A DNA stretch of 46,531 nucleotides from Thermoproteota archaeon (GCA_030549835.1 JAUQQR010000008.1:1-46531), one strand, 5' to 3'; positions 16,535 through 25,298 are shown, numbered from the stretch's first letter. Made by a program: numbers and translations. The notes: a model not told the origin generated them from the letters alone.

Positions 16535-17779
16535 GTGTTTAGGGATGATCTAGTAGAGGAGTCCTTAAGATACTCTATAGATATACTATCGAGGCTAATA
16601 TCAATACCTACAGTATCTCCTGGTGGAGAGTATTATAGTGAGGCTTCAGAGCTCCTAGCTAGGGAGCTTGAGAGTCTAGGTTTAGATACTAGTATAATAA
16701 GAGTTCCTAGTGAATATCAGAGCTCTAAATGCCCTACAGCTAGCTCTAATCCTAGATTCATAGTTTACGGTAGACTTGATCTTGGCAATAAAATACTACA
16801 CTTTAATGGTCACTACGACGTGGTTCCAGGTGGTAGTGGGTGGACTATGACTGATCCTTTCAAGCCACTAGTTAGAGATGGTAAATTGTATGGTAGGGGA
16901 GCTGTAGATATGAAGGGTGGCATAGCCGCGGTGCTTGGAGCATTAAAGCTATTATCACTCCACAATTATAAGCCTAAGATTACAGTTGAGGTAGCTTTTG
17001 TCCCCGATGAAGAGATTGGCGGACACTGTGGTACAGGCTATCTCCTAGGGTATCTTCAGAGAGCTCCAGACTACGTTATAATACCTGAGCCTAGCGGTCT
17101 TAGAAGCCCATGGCATGGCCATAGGGGTTTACTATGGGCTACAGTTAAGGTTAAAGGTTTAAGTGCACATGCAAGCACACCATGGCTTGGAAGGAATGCA
17201 TTCCTACTAGCAGCTCAGCTAGCATTAGAGCTTCAGAGAATAATAAATGCTACATTCCCATCTAGGAGGTCAAAATATAAGATAGAGCCTGTAGAAGCAT
17301 CAATGCCAACAGCCATGATTGGCGGATTAGCTACAGTTACTGGCGGAGGCAAAACTAACCAGGTGCCTGGAGAATTCATATTCACAGTAGATAGGAGGCT
17401 TATACCAGAAGAATCTGTAGCATCAGCACTAGAAGAGCTCAAAACAATGCTAGCTTGGGCATCATACCAGATTGGAGCAAACTACGAGCTTAAAGTTGAT
17501 CTAAGCTCTGAGCCAGCAATAAACGAGCCTAAAGAACTATACCAAGCACTAAGAGAAGCAGCAATTAAAGCAGGAGCACCCATAGAAGAACCTGTAATAT
17601 GCCCAGGAGGCTTAGACATGTGGTACTACACTATAAGAGGGAGTAAAGCGTTAGCATACGGGCCAGAATACAGAACAGCACACGCCCCAGACGAGCACAT
17701 AAGCCTAGATGAGCTAAGAAAACTAATAATAACCTATTCACTACTAGTAATAGAGCTAGAGAAGCTTATAACATATTAA
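16535..17779 (+). CDS. M20 family metallopeptidase/deacylase (ArgE/DapE-like)
   Basis: Di-zinc amidohydrolase of about 414 residues. Metal-binding segments are HFNGHYDVVPGG, GRGAVDMKGG, the catalytic DEEIGGHCGTG, and a C-terminal AHAPDEHIS. A dimerisation lid follows the GHRGLLWATVKVKG segment with SAHAS. It could act as an acetylornithine/succinyl-diaminopimelate deacylase or as a carboxypeptidase; no lysine or arginine pathway gene is adjacent, so the substrate stays open. GTG 16535 has GGTGAT upstream at 16523-16528. Confidence 0.88.
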   Translation: MFRDDLVEESLRYSIDILSRLISIPTVSPGGEYYSEASELLARELESLGLDTSIIRVPSEYQSSKCPTASSNPRFIVYGRLDLGNKILHFNGHYDVVPGGSGWTMTDPFKPLVRDGKLYGRGAVDMKGGIAAVLGALKLLSLHNYKPKITVEVAFVPDEEIGGHCGTGYLLGYLQRAPDYVIIPEPSGLRSPWHGHRGLLWATVKVKGLSAHASTPWLGRNAFLLAAQLALELQRIINATFPSRRSKYKIEPVEASMPTAMIGGLATVTGGGKTNQVPGEFIFTVDRRLIPEESVASALEELKTMLAWASYQIGANYELKVDLSSEPAINEPKELYQALREAAIKAGAPIEEPVICPGGLDMWYYTIRGSKALAYGPEYRTAHAPDEHISLDELRKLIITYSLLVIELEKLITY

Positions 17780-17869
17780 CCCTAGTAAACTGTAAGTAGT
17801 AGTCTAAAAACTCACAAAGATCTTTAAAGATTTTTAAACTCCTCAGCCTACTATAGATATAAATGGTAA

Positions 17870-17982
17870 CCCGCCGTAGCTCAGCGGTAGAGCGCCCGGC
17901 TGTAGTGGGACAGGCATCTGCCACATCACCGGTGCCTGCAGGCACCGGGTGGTCGGGGGTTCGAATCCCCCCGGCGGGACCA
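17870..17982 (+). tRNA. tRNA-Tyr (GTA) with intron and encoded CCA
   Basis: Acceptor stem CCCGCCG/CGGCGGG (17870-17876 with 17972-17978), D stem GCTC/GAGC, anticodon stem CCCGG/CCGGG (17895-17899 with 17945-17949), T arm GGGGG-TTCGAAT-CCCCC, discriminator A and genomic CCA (17980-17982). Anticodon GTA is at 17902-17904; C1-G72 is the archaeal tRNA-Tyr identity pair. The intron is about 38 bases (about 17906-17943) at the canonical 37/38 position and folds into a GC-rich helix. A TATA-like TTTTTAAA lies at 17831-17838. Confidence 0.95.
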
Positions 17983-18040
17983 CATAAATTCTCTTAGATA
18001 TAAGAGGGGTAGATAGCCGTTTAAGTATTGGTTATGTATT

Positions 18041-18676
18041 ATGAGTAGTAAAAGGGTTTGGAGAGCTAGTGAAGCTCTAGCTATAAGTTATCTCGAGTCT
18101 CAAGGTTTTAATATATTTGATGTTCATAGGAAGCTCATAGTTGATGGTGTTGAGGTATCGGATTTAGATATTGTAGCTGAGAAAGATGGCGTAGTATATG
18201 CTGTTGAAGTTAAAGCTGGGAATATTAGTGTAGATGATTTAAGGCAAGCCTATGTTAATGCTAAGTTAGCAGGCTTAAAACCAATGATTATTGGAAGAGG
18301 AGTTGCTGATGATAGAGTAGAGGTTGTAGCTAGAGAATTAGGAGTACACCTAAACATATTACCAGATATTATAGTTGCCTCAGTAAATGAGCTAAGAGAA
18401 GCAGTATATGAGGCTGTATACTCAGCTATAAATGATATACTATCACATTTAACAGTATGCGTAAAGCTAACAGAGGAAGATAATAGGCTGCTATCAATAA
18501 TAGCTTCTGGAGAAAATATAGCTGATATAGCCGGTAAAGCTGGTATTAGTGAGAAAGAAGTAGTATCAATAATAGCGAGACTTGTAGATAAGGGTATTCT
18601 ACCTAAAGGATCTCCACTAAAAACTCTCATACTACTAGCTAGGATAATAGCAGTAACGTGTAGGTATTATAAGTAG
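18041..18676 (+). CDS. RecB-like PD-(D/E)XK nuclease-fold protein with C-terminal HTH
   Basis: 211-residue protein with the endonuclease-like core SDLDIVAEKDGVVYAVEVKAG (split: SDLDIVAEK, then YAVEVKAG), giving the Asp...Glu-x-Lys pattern of PD-(D/E)XK nucleases, preceded by an N-terminal helix typical of the group. The C-terminal third (LTEEDNRLLSIIASGENIAD, then AGISEKEVVSIIARLVDKG) looks like a helix-turn-helix. Related crenarchaeal proteins are annotated as RecB-family or hypothetical; a role in DNA repair is only inferred. ATG 18041 follows the tRNA-Tyr by about 60 bases. Confidence 0.7.
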   Translation: MSSKRVWRASEALAISYLESQGFNIFDVHRKLIVDGVEVSDLDIVAEKDGVVYAVEVKAGNISVDDLRQAYVNAKLAGLKPMIIGRGVADDRVEVVARELGVHLNILPDIIVASVNELREAVYEAVYSAINDILSHLTVCVKLTEEDNRLLSIIASGENIADIAGKAGISEKEVVSIIARLVDKGILPKGSPLKTLILLARIIAVTCRYYK

Positions 18677-18679
18677 ATC

Positions 18680-18892
18680 TTAACAATGCTTATTAGATGC
18701 TAGCTGGTAGGCTAGCATAATCTCTCTTTGGATGACGTATCTCTTAGCATCTGCTACTCCGTCGAGCCCAGTCATTGCCTTGATTTCTTCTGCTAGATTA
18801 GATGGTAGTAGTGTGATCTCTTCTCTATCGAAGCCTTTACCCTTCATGTTCTCTCGTCTTAAGAGGCTTACTATTGGCTTCATGATGTTCAC
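18680..18892 (-). CDS. Small protein of unknown function
   Basis: About 70 residues, mixed-charge and predicted soluble: MKPIVSLLRRENMKGKGFD, then EEITLLPSNLAEEIKAMTGL and AKRYVIQREIMLAYQLAS. I do not recognise the family. The sequence looks like a real protein: GGGTGAG lies just upstream of the possible starts (GTG 18892; GTG 18901 and ATG 18883 are alternatives), composition is balanced, and the gene converges neatly on the RecB-like gene with 3 bases between stops. Confidence 0.65.
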   Translation of the reverse strand: MNIMKPIVSLLRRENMKGKGFDREEITLLPSNLAEEIKAMTGLDGVADAKRYVIQREIMLAYQLASNKHC

Positions 18893-18901
18893 TCTTCTCA
18901 C

Positions 18902-19096
18902 CCTAAATATATAGTTGTTAAGCTAGCCTTTTAAGTGTTAAGCCCACCTTTAATATTTATGTGATTATTTAAATAAATTATTAGATTATAATATATTATG
19001 CTGTATTATTTATATACTTAAACTTTATTTATCTCCTATAATCTAGTTTATGTTTTTGTTTAATAGTTCTGATCTATACTAGTATACTTGGGGTCT
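18902..19096. other. AT-rich intergenic stretch, no gene seen
   Basis: About 190 bases, extremely AT-rich from roughly 18950 to 19060. It contains several TATA-like sequences that could serve the small minus-strand gene and the TusA-like gene, but no ORF or structured RNA was found. The region lacks clear repeated origin-type motifs. Confidence 0.5.
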
Positions 19097-19339
19097 ATGT
19101 TGGCTGAGAAGAGAGTTGAGCTCACTAAGGAGGCTTGGAAGACTTGTACTGATAAGCCGTCAGCTAGGCTTATGATGACTCTAGAGGAGGCTTCTAGTGG
19201 AGATGTTATTGTTATTATTGGTGAAGAAGACTTCGCCCCATCAGCTATGGTTTATAAGATTATTGGTAGATGGGATACTGAGGTTTTAGATTTTGATAGC
19301 GATGGCTATAATTATAAGATTACTGTTAAGAAGCTTTAG
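19097..19339 (+). CDS. TusA-like sulfur-carrier-fold protein
   Basis: 80-residue protein with TusA/SirA-like arrangement: a first strand (KRVELTKEAW), a Cys followed by a Pro-containing turn (KTCTDKPSARLMMTLEEA), then SGDVIVIIGEED and a C-terminal strand pair (TEVLDFDSDGYNYKITVKK). The classical CPxP motif is changed to CTDKP, with the Cys kept. It lies 15 bases before a cysteine desulfurase, which suggests persulfide transfer between the two, but this pairing is inference. Start between ATG 19097, TTG 19100 and TTG 19088 is not decided; GGGGT precedes 19097. Confidence 0.6.
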   Translation: MLAEKRVELTKEAWKTCTDKPSARLMMTLEEASSGDVIVIIGEEDFAPSAMVYKIIGRWDTEVLDFDSDGYNYKITVKKL

Positions 19340-19354
19340 TTAGGTGTTTTAACA

Positions 19355-20587
19355 CTGAACTGTCATAGTATAAGGGTTGATTTCCCTGAGATTATAGAGA
19401 GAGGCTTAGTATACCTGGATAGTGCGGCTAGCTCTCTTAAGCCTATCCAGGTAGTTGAGGCTATGAGGAGCTTCTCTAAGCTTAGATACGCTAATGTTCA
19501 TAGGGGTGCTTATAGGGTTAGCTTAGAAGCCTCTAAAGCCTATGAGGACGCTCACGAGATTGTTGGTAGGCATATTAATGCTTGGAGTTGGGAGGAGGTT
19601 ATATTTACTAGAAATACTACTGAAGCTATACAGCTAGCAGCCTTAACACTATTAACTAATGGATTTATTAGTGAAGGTAGCGAGATAATTGTTAGTGAGT
19701 CAGAGCACCATAGCAACCTACTACCATGGGTTAGGATAGCTAGGCTAGCTAAGGCTAAGATCAAATTAATCCCAGTTAATAGTGAAGGCATCCCTAGATG
19801 GGATATACTAGAAGACTTGATTAGTGAGAAGACTAGAGTAGTATCTGTAGGCCACGTATCAAATGTTACAGGCTATAAAAGTGACGTTAGAAGAATAGCT
19901 GAGATAGCCCACAAGTATGGATCCCTAGTCGTAGTAGATGGTGCTCAATCAGTACCTCACATGAAGGTTAATGTTAGAGAACTCAACATAGACTTCCTAG
20001 CTTTTAGCGGCCATAAAATGCTTGGACCAACAGGAATAGGAGTACTATGGGGGAGACTAGAGTATCTAAATAAACTAGAACCACCACTAGGGGGAGGAGG
20101 AACTGTAAGGAGGGTTAAGTTAGAAAGTAATAATATAAACATAGAATGGAATAATCCGCCCTGGAAGTTTGAAGCAGGCACTCCTCCAATAATTGAGGCT
20201 ATAGGTTTATCTGAGGCAGTAAGCTATCTAAGTAGGATAGGTATGGAGAATGTAGAGTCACATGAGAGGATTCTAACAGAGTATACGTTAAGTAGACTAG
20301 GTGAGCTTGAAGGAGTTAGGATACTAGGACCTAGAGATAGTAGTAGGAGGCTTGGGATAGTATCATTTAATGTTAGATCAATAGATCCGAGTATGGTTGG
20401 GGCATGGCTCGACTCATATAATATAGCTGTAAGATCTGGATTACACTGCGCACATATCCTACATGATAAGCTAGGAGAGAGTAATGGAAGTGTTAGGGCA
20501 AGCTTCTACATATATAACTGTAGGGAGGATATAGATAAGCTTATAGATGCATTAAAAGAATTAATAGTTAAAGTTTCTAGGTCCTAG
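19355..20587 (+). CDS. sufS: Cysteine desulfurase (SufS/class V aminotransferase), apparent CTG start
   Basis: PLP enzyme that removes sulfur from cysteine for Fe-S clusters and thio-modifications. LDSAASSLKP at the N-terminus, NVHRGAY, TRNTTEAI, VDGAQSVPH, the PLP lysine in SGHKMLGPTGIG, and the persulfide Cys in RSGLHCAH identify the SufS branch. The family-specific N-terminal residues lie upstream of the first ATG (19463), and no ATG, GTG or TTG occurs in frame between the stop at 19337 and 19463. AGGTG at 19342-19346 stands 8 bases before CTG 19355, giving MNCHSIRVDFPEII, so CTG is the probable start. Confidence 0.85.
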   Translation: MNCHSIRVDFPEIIERGLVYLDSAASSLKPIQVVEAMRSFSKLRYANVHRGAYRVSLEASKAYEDAHEIVGRHINAWSWEEVIFTRNTTEAIQLAALTLLTNGFISEGSEIIVSESEHHSNLLPWVRIARLAKAKIKLIPVNSEGIPRWDILEDLISEKTRVVSVGHVSNVTGYKSDVRRIAEIAHKYGSLVVVDGAQSVPHMKVNVRELNIDFLAFSGHKMLGPTGIGVLWGRLEYLNKLEPPLGGGGTVRRVKLESNNINIEWNNPPWKFEAGTPPIIEAIGLSEAVSYLSRIGMENVESHERILTEYTLSRLGELEGVRILGPRDSSRRLGIVSFNVRSIDPSMVGAWLDSYNIAVRSGLHCAHILHDKLGESNGSVRASFYIYNCREDIDKLIDALKELIVKVSRS

Positions 20588-20606
20588 AGCTTTAGTCTTA
20601 TTGAAA

Positions 20607-21032
20607 CTACCTCTTCTCTTGCTGTATTTTCAGGATATACTCTTGGGGTGTTATTAGGTCTTTAATCTCATCTCTATTCTCTATACTTACTACAAATATC
20701 CACCCATTACCATAAGGATCTTTATTTAGTAGTTCTGGCTCTCCTCTTAACCTCTCATTAATCTCAATTATTGTCCCAGTTATGGGCGTGTATACTTCTA
20801 CTGTAGCTTTTATTGACTCTATTACTGCTACAGCTTGACCTTTAGATACCTTTAGCCCTAGCTTAGGTAGCTCTACTCCAACAATATCTCTTAGCATTCT
20901 CTGGGCATAATCTGTTATTCCAACTCTAGCCTTACCATCTTCTACTCTAATCCATTCATCTGTCCTTGTATATAGTAATGTGTCCTCAACTATTGTCTTA
21001 AATGTTCTGAGTTGAACCTCTAGCTTAACCAT
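20607..21032 (-). CDS. gcvH: Glycine-cleavage H-protein-like lipoyl carrier
   Basis: Lipoylated carrier protein of about 141 residues. RVGITDYAQRMLRDIVGVELP and VESIKATVEVYTPITGTI (lipoyl Lys in ESIKA) are the H-protein signature; GNGWIFVVSI closes the fold. No P, T or L protein genes are nearby, so this could serve the glycine cleavage system encoded elsewhere or, as some archaeal H-like proteins do, sulfur metabolism; the adjacent cysteine desulfurase and TusA-like gene make the second idea worth testing. It converges with sufS. ATG 21032 starts it. Confidence 0.85.
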   Translation of the reverse strand: MVKLEVQLRTFKTIVEDTLLYTRTDEWIRVEDGKARVGITDYAQRMLRDIVGVELPKLGLKVSKGQAVAVIESIKATVEVYTPITGTIIEINERLRGEPELLNKDPYGNGWIFVVSIENRDEIKDLITPQEYILKIQQEKR

Positions 21033-21071
21033 AGCGTTTAACCTAGTGTACTAGACTATATTTAGGGGTAT

Positions 21072-22082
21072 TTAATTTTCAGCTATTCTCCTAAGTTCTC
21101 CAGCATATTTAAGGCCACTACCAGTCAATATTAATACTATGTCTTTGCCTCTAAGCTTATCTACTAAAGCCTTATATGCGGCCCATACTACTGCTGATGA
21201 TGGTTCTACTATAAATCCTAGTTTTAATATTTCTCCTAGAGCTTCTTTTATAGCCTTATCTCCAACTCTAACTAGGGCCCCGTTTGTCTCCTTAACTATC
21301 TTAGCCATCTCCTCTAGTCTAGGTGGGGTTTTAACTACAAGTGCATCTGCTAGTTTTGAGGAGTCTCCCCCAATAGATACAGTTGGTTCTATATACTTCT
21401 CTAGTGATGACGCTTCACTAGCTTGAACAGCTATGATCCTAGGCTTACCCCCACTCTCAATATATCCTCTATAGAGTCCTACTAGTAAGCTACCACTAGA
21501 TACTGGTAGTATTACTATTAGCTCTTTAGAGAACTCTACTAGCTCTCTACCAATACTCTTAACTCCCTCAATAAATATAGGGCTAGTTAAGTGAGAAACA
21601 TGGTAGCACTTGGTAGAGTAAGTTATAGCTAGTTTAGATGCTTCACTCCTACTCTCAGCTACTATTACTCTAGAACCTAGAGCCTCCATAAGACTAATCT
21701 TTGAAGGATGAGCTGTTGATGGAACAATAACTATAGAGTTTAATCCAAGCTTTGAAGAGTATAGGGCTGTTGAAATAGCAGTATTACCACTAGAGTCTAC
21801 AACAACACACTTATAGCCTAGATCTCTAGCAAACTGTAAGCTATAAGATACACCTCTATCCTTAAAACTACCAGATGGATTGAGGTAGTCAAGCTTAAAT
21901 CCAATAATATTACCAAGAATAGAGTCAAAGACTAGTGGAGTACTACCCTCACCAAGAATCCTAGGATAGCTAGGAAGACTACCACTAACCTCTAACGGCC
22001 CACCACACCTAGGACACCAAGGATAATAAACACCACCACCTCCCCTAAACCCACACTTATTACAGTATAGAGTCCAAGACAT
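21072..22082 (-). CDS. thrC: Threonine synthase-like PLP enzyme
   Basis: Fold-type II PLP enzyme of 336 residues. An N-terminal zinc ribbon (CNKCGFRG and CPRCGG) is followed by EGSTPLVFD, the PLP-lysine motif NPSGSFKDRG, DSSGNTAIS for phosphate binding and SSGSLLVGLYRG. These match archaeal threonine synthase (O-phosphohomoserine to threonine), and the nearby threonine deaminase fits. A threonine dehydratase-like or cystathionine-synthase-like activity cannot be excluded. ATG 22082 is the start; it converges towards the H-protein gene. Confidence 0.85.
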   Translation of the reverse strand: MSWTLYCNKCGFRGGGGVYYPWCPRCGGPLEVSGSLPSYPRILGEGSTPLVFDSILGNIIGFKLDYLNPSGSFKDRGVSYSLQFARDLGYKCVVVDSSGNTAISTALYSSKLGLNSIVIVPSTAHPSKISLMEALGSRVIVAESRSEASKLAITYSTKCYHVSHLTSPIFIEGVKSIGRELVEFSKELIVILPVSSGSLLVGLYRGYIESGGKPRIIAVQASEASSLEKYIEPTVSIGGDSSKLADALVVKTPPRLEEMAKIVKETNGALVRVGDKAIKEALGEILKLGFIVEPSSAVVWAAYKALVDKLRGKDIVLILTGSGLKYAGELRRIAEN

Positions 22083-22160
22083 AGACTAATACCTAAGATA
22101 GAATAGTGAGAAATACAGCCTAAAACTATAAGCCCCCAAATATAGCTAGAATAATGGATA

Positions 22161-22236
22161 GGGCCCGTAGCTCAGCCAGGACTAGAGCGTCGGCCTGCGG
22201 AGCCGAAGGTCCCGGGTTCAAATCCCGGCGGGCCCA
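22161..22236 (+). tRNA. tRNA-Arg (GCG)
   Basis: 76 bases: acceptor GGGCCCG/CGGGCCC, D arm GCTC/GAGC, anticodon stem TCGGC/GCCGA with loop CTGCGGA (anticodon GCG), T arm CCGGG-TTCAAAT-CCCGG, discriminator A. No intron; CCA is not encoded. Confidence 0.95.
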
Positions 22237-22389
22237 CTTAAACATATTAATAGAGTTAACTAGAGTAAGAGGAGCTTTAAGCATAGATATGAATTTAAAG
22301 CTAGATATGTTATAGTATAGCTCTTAGGTTTATAGTAACTAGGTTATTTTAATATGAGTTTATACGAGTATGCTTCTAGTGTTATAATG

Positions 22390-23502
22390 TTAGTTTAATC
22401 TAACTAGTATTACTACTGATAATGTTAGTAGTATAATGTTTACTGCCAAGCCTCCTAGTAACCCGTAATTTTCTACTATGGGGTATGCTATAATGTTTAG
22501 TAATGATGAGATGCTATTAATCTGCGTTAGTATTCCTGCAGCTGTTGCTTGTAGCTCTGGTGGTAGCCTCTTACTTATATACATTGTCTGAGCTATATCT
22601 TTAAATGGATATATGGGTATCAGCCATAGTATTGCTAGTATTAGGCCACTAGAGTTATATACTAGTAGCGAGTATATTATATATGCTATTATAGTATAAA
22701 CCAGTATTCTCTTTTCTCCAAATTTATCTACAGCTAATCCTGCTATAGGTCTAATTATAGCAGATACTAGTGCTGGGAGTGTTCCACTAATAAGACCATA
22801 TATTAAGATATCCCTATTAAGCTCATAGTAGAGTTTTATACTAAAAATGCTCCAGAATATATTCAGACCTGCTGCTAGAGCTATTAGAGATATAAATAAG
22901 CCTATTGGGATATTAATAGTTAATTTTAGTGACTTACCAGGCTTACTATTCAAATTCCTCCCAGAACCTATTACAGCGTAAACAGCTAGGATCGGGGGTA
23001 TAACATATGTTAAGCCTAAGACTATAAATATATCATTATAACCCATAAATAACCCTAAAACCCCAGGAGCTAGGCTACCTAAAGCCCAGCCTAAGGTTAA
23101 GAGTATAGTTGCTTTAGCATAAAATATAGCTGAACCCCACCGAGCCTCAAGTATATAGCCAAGCGTATTTGACCAGAAAACTGTAGAAGCTAGAGAATAT
23201 AAGAGTATAATAGGTAAAACATTAAATCCGTCAAGTAAAGGTATTAGGGGTAGTAGAGGTAACCTAATAAAACCAATAGATGCAAGAAGCCACCTACCAT
23301 AAACATCGCCAAGATATCCTGCTAGAGGACCAATCAACCCTACACAAACCTCTATAGCTGAGACTAAGACTATGAAGCTGTAGCTATCACTACCTAGAAT
23401 ATCGGCAAAGTAAGCTCTAGATACTGTATAATATACTGCTGAAGCGGCAACCTCAAATAGTAAAGCTAAAGCTAATAGTAATACTCTCCAACTATTATCC
23501 AA
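22390..23502 (-). CDS. MFS transporter
   Basis: Integral membrane protein of about 370 residues with roughly 11-12 hydrophobic helices. The loop between helices 2 and 3 reads GPLAGYLGDVYGRW and a second copy in the C-terminal half reads IRPIAGLAVDKFGEKR, the two halves of the major facilitator signature. The substrate cannot be inferred; no linked regulator or enzyme is present. TTG 23502 is the start. A gap of about 170 bases separates it from the divergent M19 dipeptidase. Confidence 0.85.
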   Translation of the reverse strand: MDNSWRVLLLALALLFEVAASAVYYTVSRAYFADILGSDSYSFIVLVSAIEVCVGLIGPLAGYLGDVYGRWLLASIGFIRLPLLPLIPLLDGFNVLPIILLYSLASTVFWSNTLGYILEARWGSAIFYAKATILLTLGWALGSLAPGVLGLFMGYNDIFIVLGLTYVIPPILAVYAVIGSGRNLNSKPGKSLKLTINIPIGLFISLIALAAGLNIFWSIFSIKLYYELNRDILIYGLISGTLPALVSAIIRPIAGLAVDKFGEKRILVYTIIAYIIYSLLVYNSSGLILAILWLIPIYPFKDIAQTMYISKRLPPELQATAAGILTQINSISSLLNIIAYPIVENYGLLGGLAVNIILLTLSVVILVRLN

Positions 23503-23673
23503 TATTATGCCCTAAGAAAACTATTAAGTTCTAAATCTTAAAGATTTAAGCTAGACTTTAAACCTTAAATTGATTTAATTAACTGAGTATCTATAGACTT
23601 ACATATTAGGTTTAGAAGTTATTAGCTATAATATATTAACTTAGATGAAATAGTACCATCTGGTGTCTCAATC

Positions 23674-24699
23674 TTGGTTTATATTATTGATCTTCATGAA
23701 GATATTTCAACATATTTCATGCTACATGGTGGTGGTTATAAGCTCGCTGATTTCAATATTGATATTGATAATAGAGATGCTGATATTCCTAAGTATATTA
23801 GGGGGGGTGTTAAGCTTGTTTTTGCCTCAATATTTACTGGGCTTGAGAGTTTTGAGCCTGAAGTCTCATCTAGCTATGAGAGGATTTATGGTGTATGGGT
23901 TCCAGCTATTATATTTAGAGGCTCTGACTCTATATTATTTGAGCAGCTTAGAATATATCATAGGCTTGTAGAGTACTATAGAGAGCTTATACTAGTAGAT
24001 AGCTATTCTAGTATAGAGGATGTTTTTAGGAGTCAGGGTAGAGTAGGCTTACTCCTCCACCTTGAAGGCGCAGAGCCTATAGCCGATCCTTACGACTTAA
24101 AACTCCTACATAAGCTTGGTTTACGTAGTCTAGGCTTGACGTGGAATCCATGTAATAAGTATGGTTGTGGAGCTTCAGCTAAGAGAGACTATGGATTAAC
24201 AGATGAGGGCGTAGAACTCATAGAAATGGCTAATAAGCTAGGCATAATAGTAGACCTAGCTCATGCTAGTAAGAAGACAGCACTAGATGCCTTAAGTATA
24301 GCTAAGAAGCCAGTACTAATCAGCCATGCTAACCTTAGAAGATTCGTAGATACACCCAGGAATGTTGATGATGAGATTTTAGAGGCTTTAAGTAGGAATA
24401 AGGGGGTTATAGGGTTATCATGTATAGGACCATTAATAACTAAAGGTAAGCGGCCAGAGCTTAGAGATCTATTAGACCAGTACATTTATATTTATGAGGT
24501 ATATGGTCCAGATATTATTGGTATAGGTACAGATTTCCTAGGACTATTAGGGCTACCAACACCTAGAGGCTTTGAGTCTATAGATAAGGTCCAAGAGCTC
24601 ATTAAACAATTAAGAGAAAGAGGTCTAAGTGATAGTGATATAGAGAAGATAGCTTACAAAAATGCTTTAAGAGTAATAAGAGAAAATATTGAAGACTAG
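23674..24699 (+). CDS. Membrane dipeptidase-like (M19) amidohydrolase
   Basis: Renal-dipeptidase-family enzyme of 341 residues. Metal residues are expected in DLHEDI (first His), LLHLEGAEPI (bridging Glu), VDLAHASKKT and SHANLRR; LGLTWNPCNKYGCGA and GIGTDFLG are further family motifs. No signal peptide is visible, so it is cytosolic despite the family name. TTG 23674 has TGGTG 8-9 bases upstream. It likely cleaves dipeptides for amino-acid recycling (family knowledge). Its stop overlaps the end of the opposing aldolase gene by 4 bases. Confidence 0.87.
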   Translation: MVYIIDLHEDISTYFMLHGGGYKLADFNIDIDNRDADIPKYIRGGVKLVFASIFTGLESFEPEVSSSYERIYGVWVPAIIFRGSDSILFEQLRIYHRLVEYYRELILVDSYSSIEDVFRSQGRVGLLLHLEGAEPIADPYDLKLLHKLGLRSLGLTWNPCNKYGCGASAKRDYGLTDEGVELIEMANKLGIIVDLAHASKKTALDALSIAKKPVLISHANLRRFVDTPRNVDDEILEALSRNKGVIGLSCIGPLITKGKRPELRDLLDQYIYIYEVYGPDIIGIGTDFLGLLGLPTPRGFESIDKVQELIKQLRERGLSDSDIEKIAYKNALRVIRENIED

Positions 24700-25298
24700 T
24701 TAACCCTCAGCATTAGACTCTTAAGATTATATATGGTAATAGTTATCTTAGCTAAATCCTCTAAAGCCTCAATAGTATCTAGGGCGTCATATGGGTCTAT
24801 AGAGCTATAAGCTATAATACCATGCCTATATAAAATGGCTATATTACATTTAGATTCAGCTAGAGCTTTAGCCGTAGCTACTGCTAAGTCCCTACTTCCA
24901 GGCTCTAATGGTGGTACAATTGTTATACATTTAATCTTATATTTAGCCTCCATTAATATACTAGTATCTAGGTTTAGCTTAGCCTCTATTGCTGACAGAG
25001 TATAGGGTGGGTGTGCGTGTACTACAGCTTGAGCTTCATCTATACTCTTATATATTTCTAGGTGCATCATATACTCTATACTAGGATTACCTCTGAGAAT
25101 CCTACTATTAATATCTATGACTGCTATATCCTCAGGCTTAATATTATGTTTTGGTAGCTTAGATGGCGTTATATAGATTAATCCATTACTCCTATCTATA
25201 AAGCTGACATTACCGCCTTTAATCTGAGTTAAACCTCTAAGGTATAATAGTCTAATAGTATCAGCTACTATAGTAGCCTTCTCTTCGCCTAGAATCAT
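24696..25298 (-). CDS. Class II aldolase/adducin-family protein
   Basis: 200-residue zinc aldolase resembling L-fuculose-1-phosphate aldolase. AVVHAHPPY provides two zinc His, YRHGIIAY a third, and GNVSF and IEYMMHLEIY complete the family pattern. In archaea such enzymes act on short sugar phosphates. ATG 25298 overlaps the upstream methyltransferase stop by 4 bases, so the two are co-transcribed. Confidence 0.85.
   Translation of the reverse strand: MILGEEKATIVADTIRLLYLRGLTQIKGGNVSFIDRSNGLIYITPSKLPKHNIKPEDIAVIDINSRILRGNPSIEYMMHLEIYKSIDEAQAVVHAHPPYTLSAIEAKLNLDTSILMEAKYKIKCITIVPPLEPGSRDLAVATAKALAESKCNIAILYRHGIIAYSSIDPYDALDTIEALEDLAKITITIYNLKSLMLRVN

Noticed and set aside
17870-17982. Integration site at the tRNA-Tyr gene
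   Set aside because: No partial tRNA copy or integrase gene was found nearby.
18902-19096. Replication origin
   Set aside because: AT-rich only; no ORB-type motifs, and no Cdc6/Orc1 gene is in the window.
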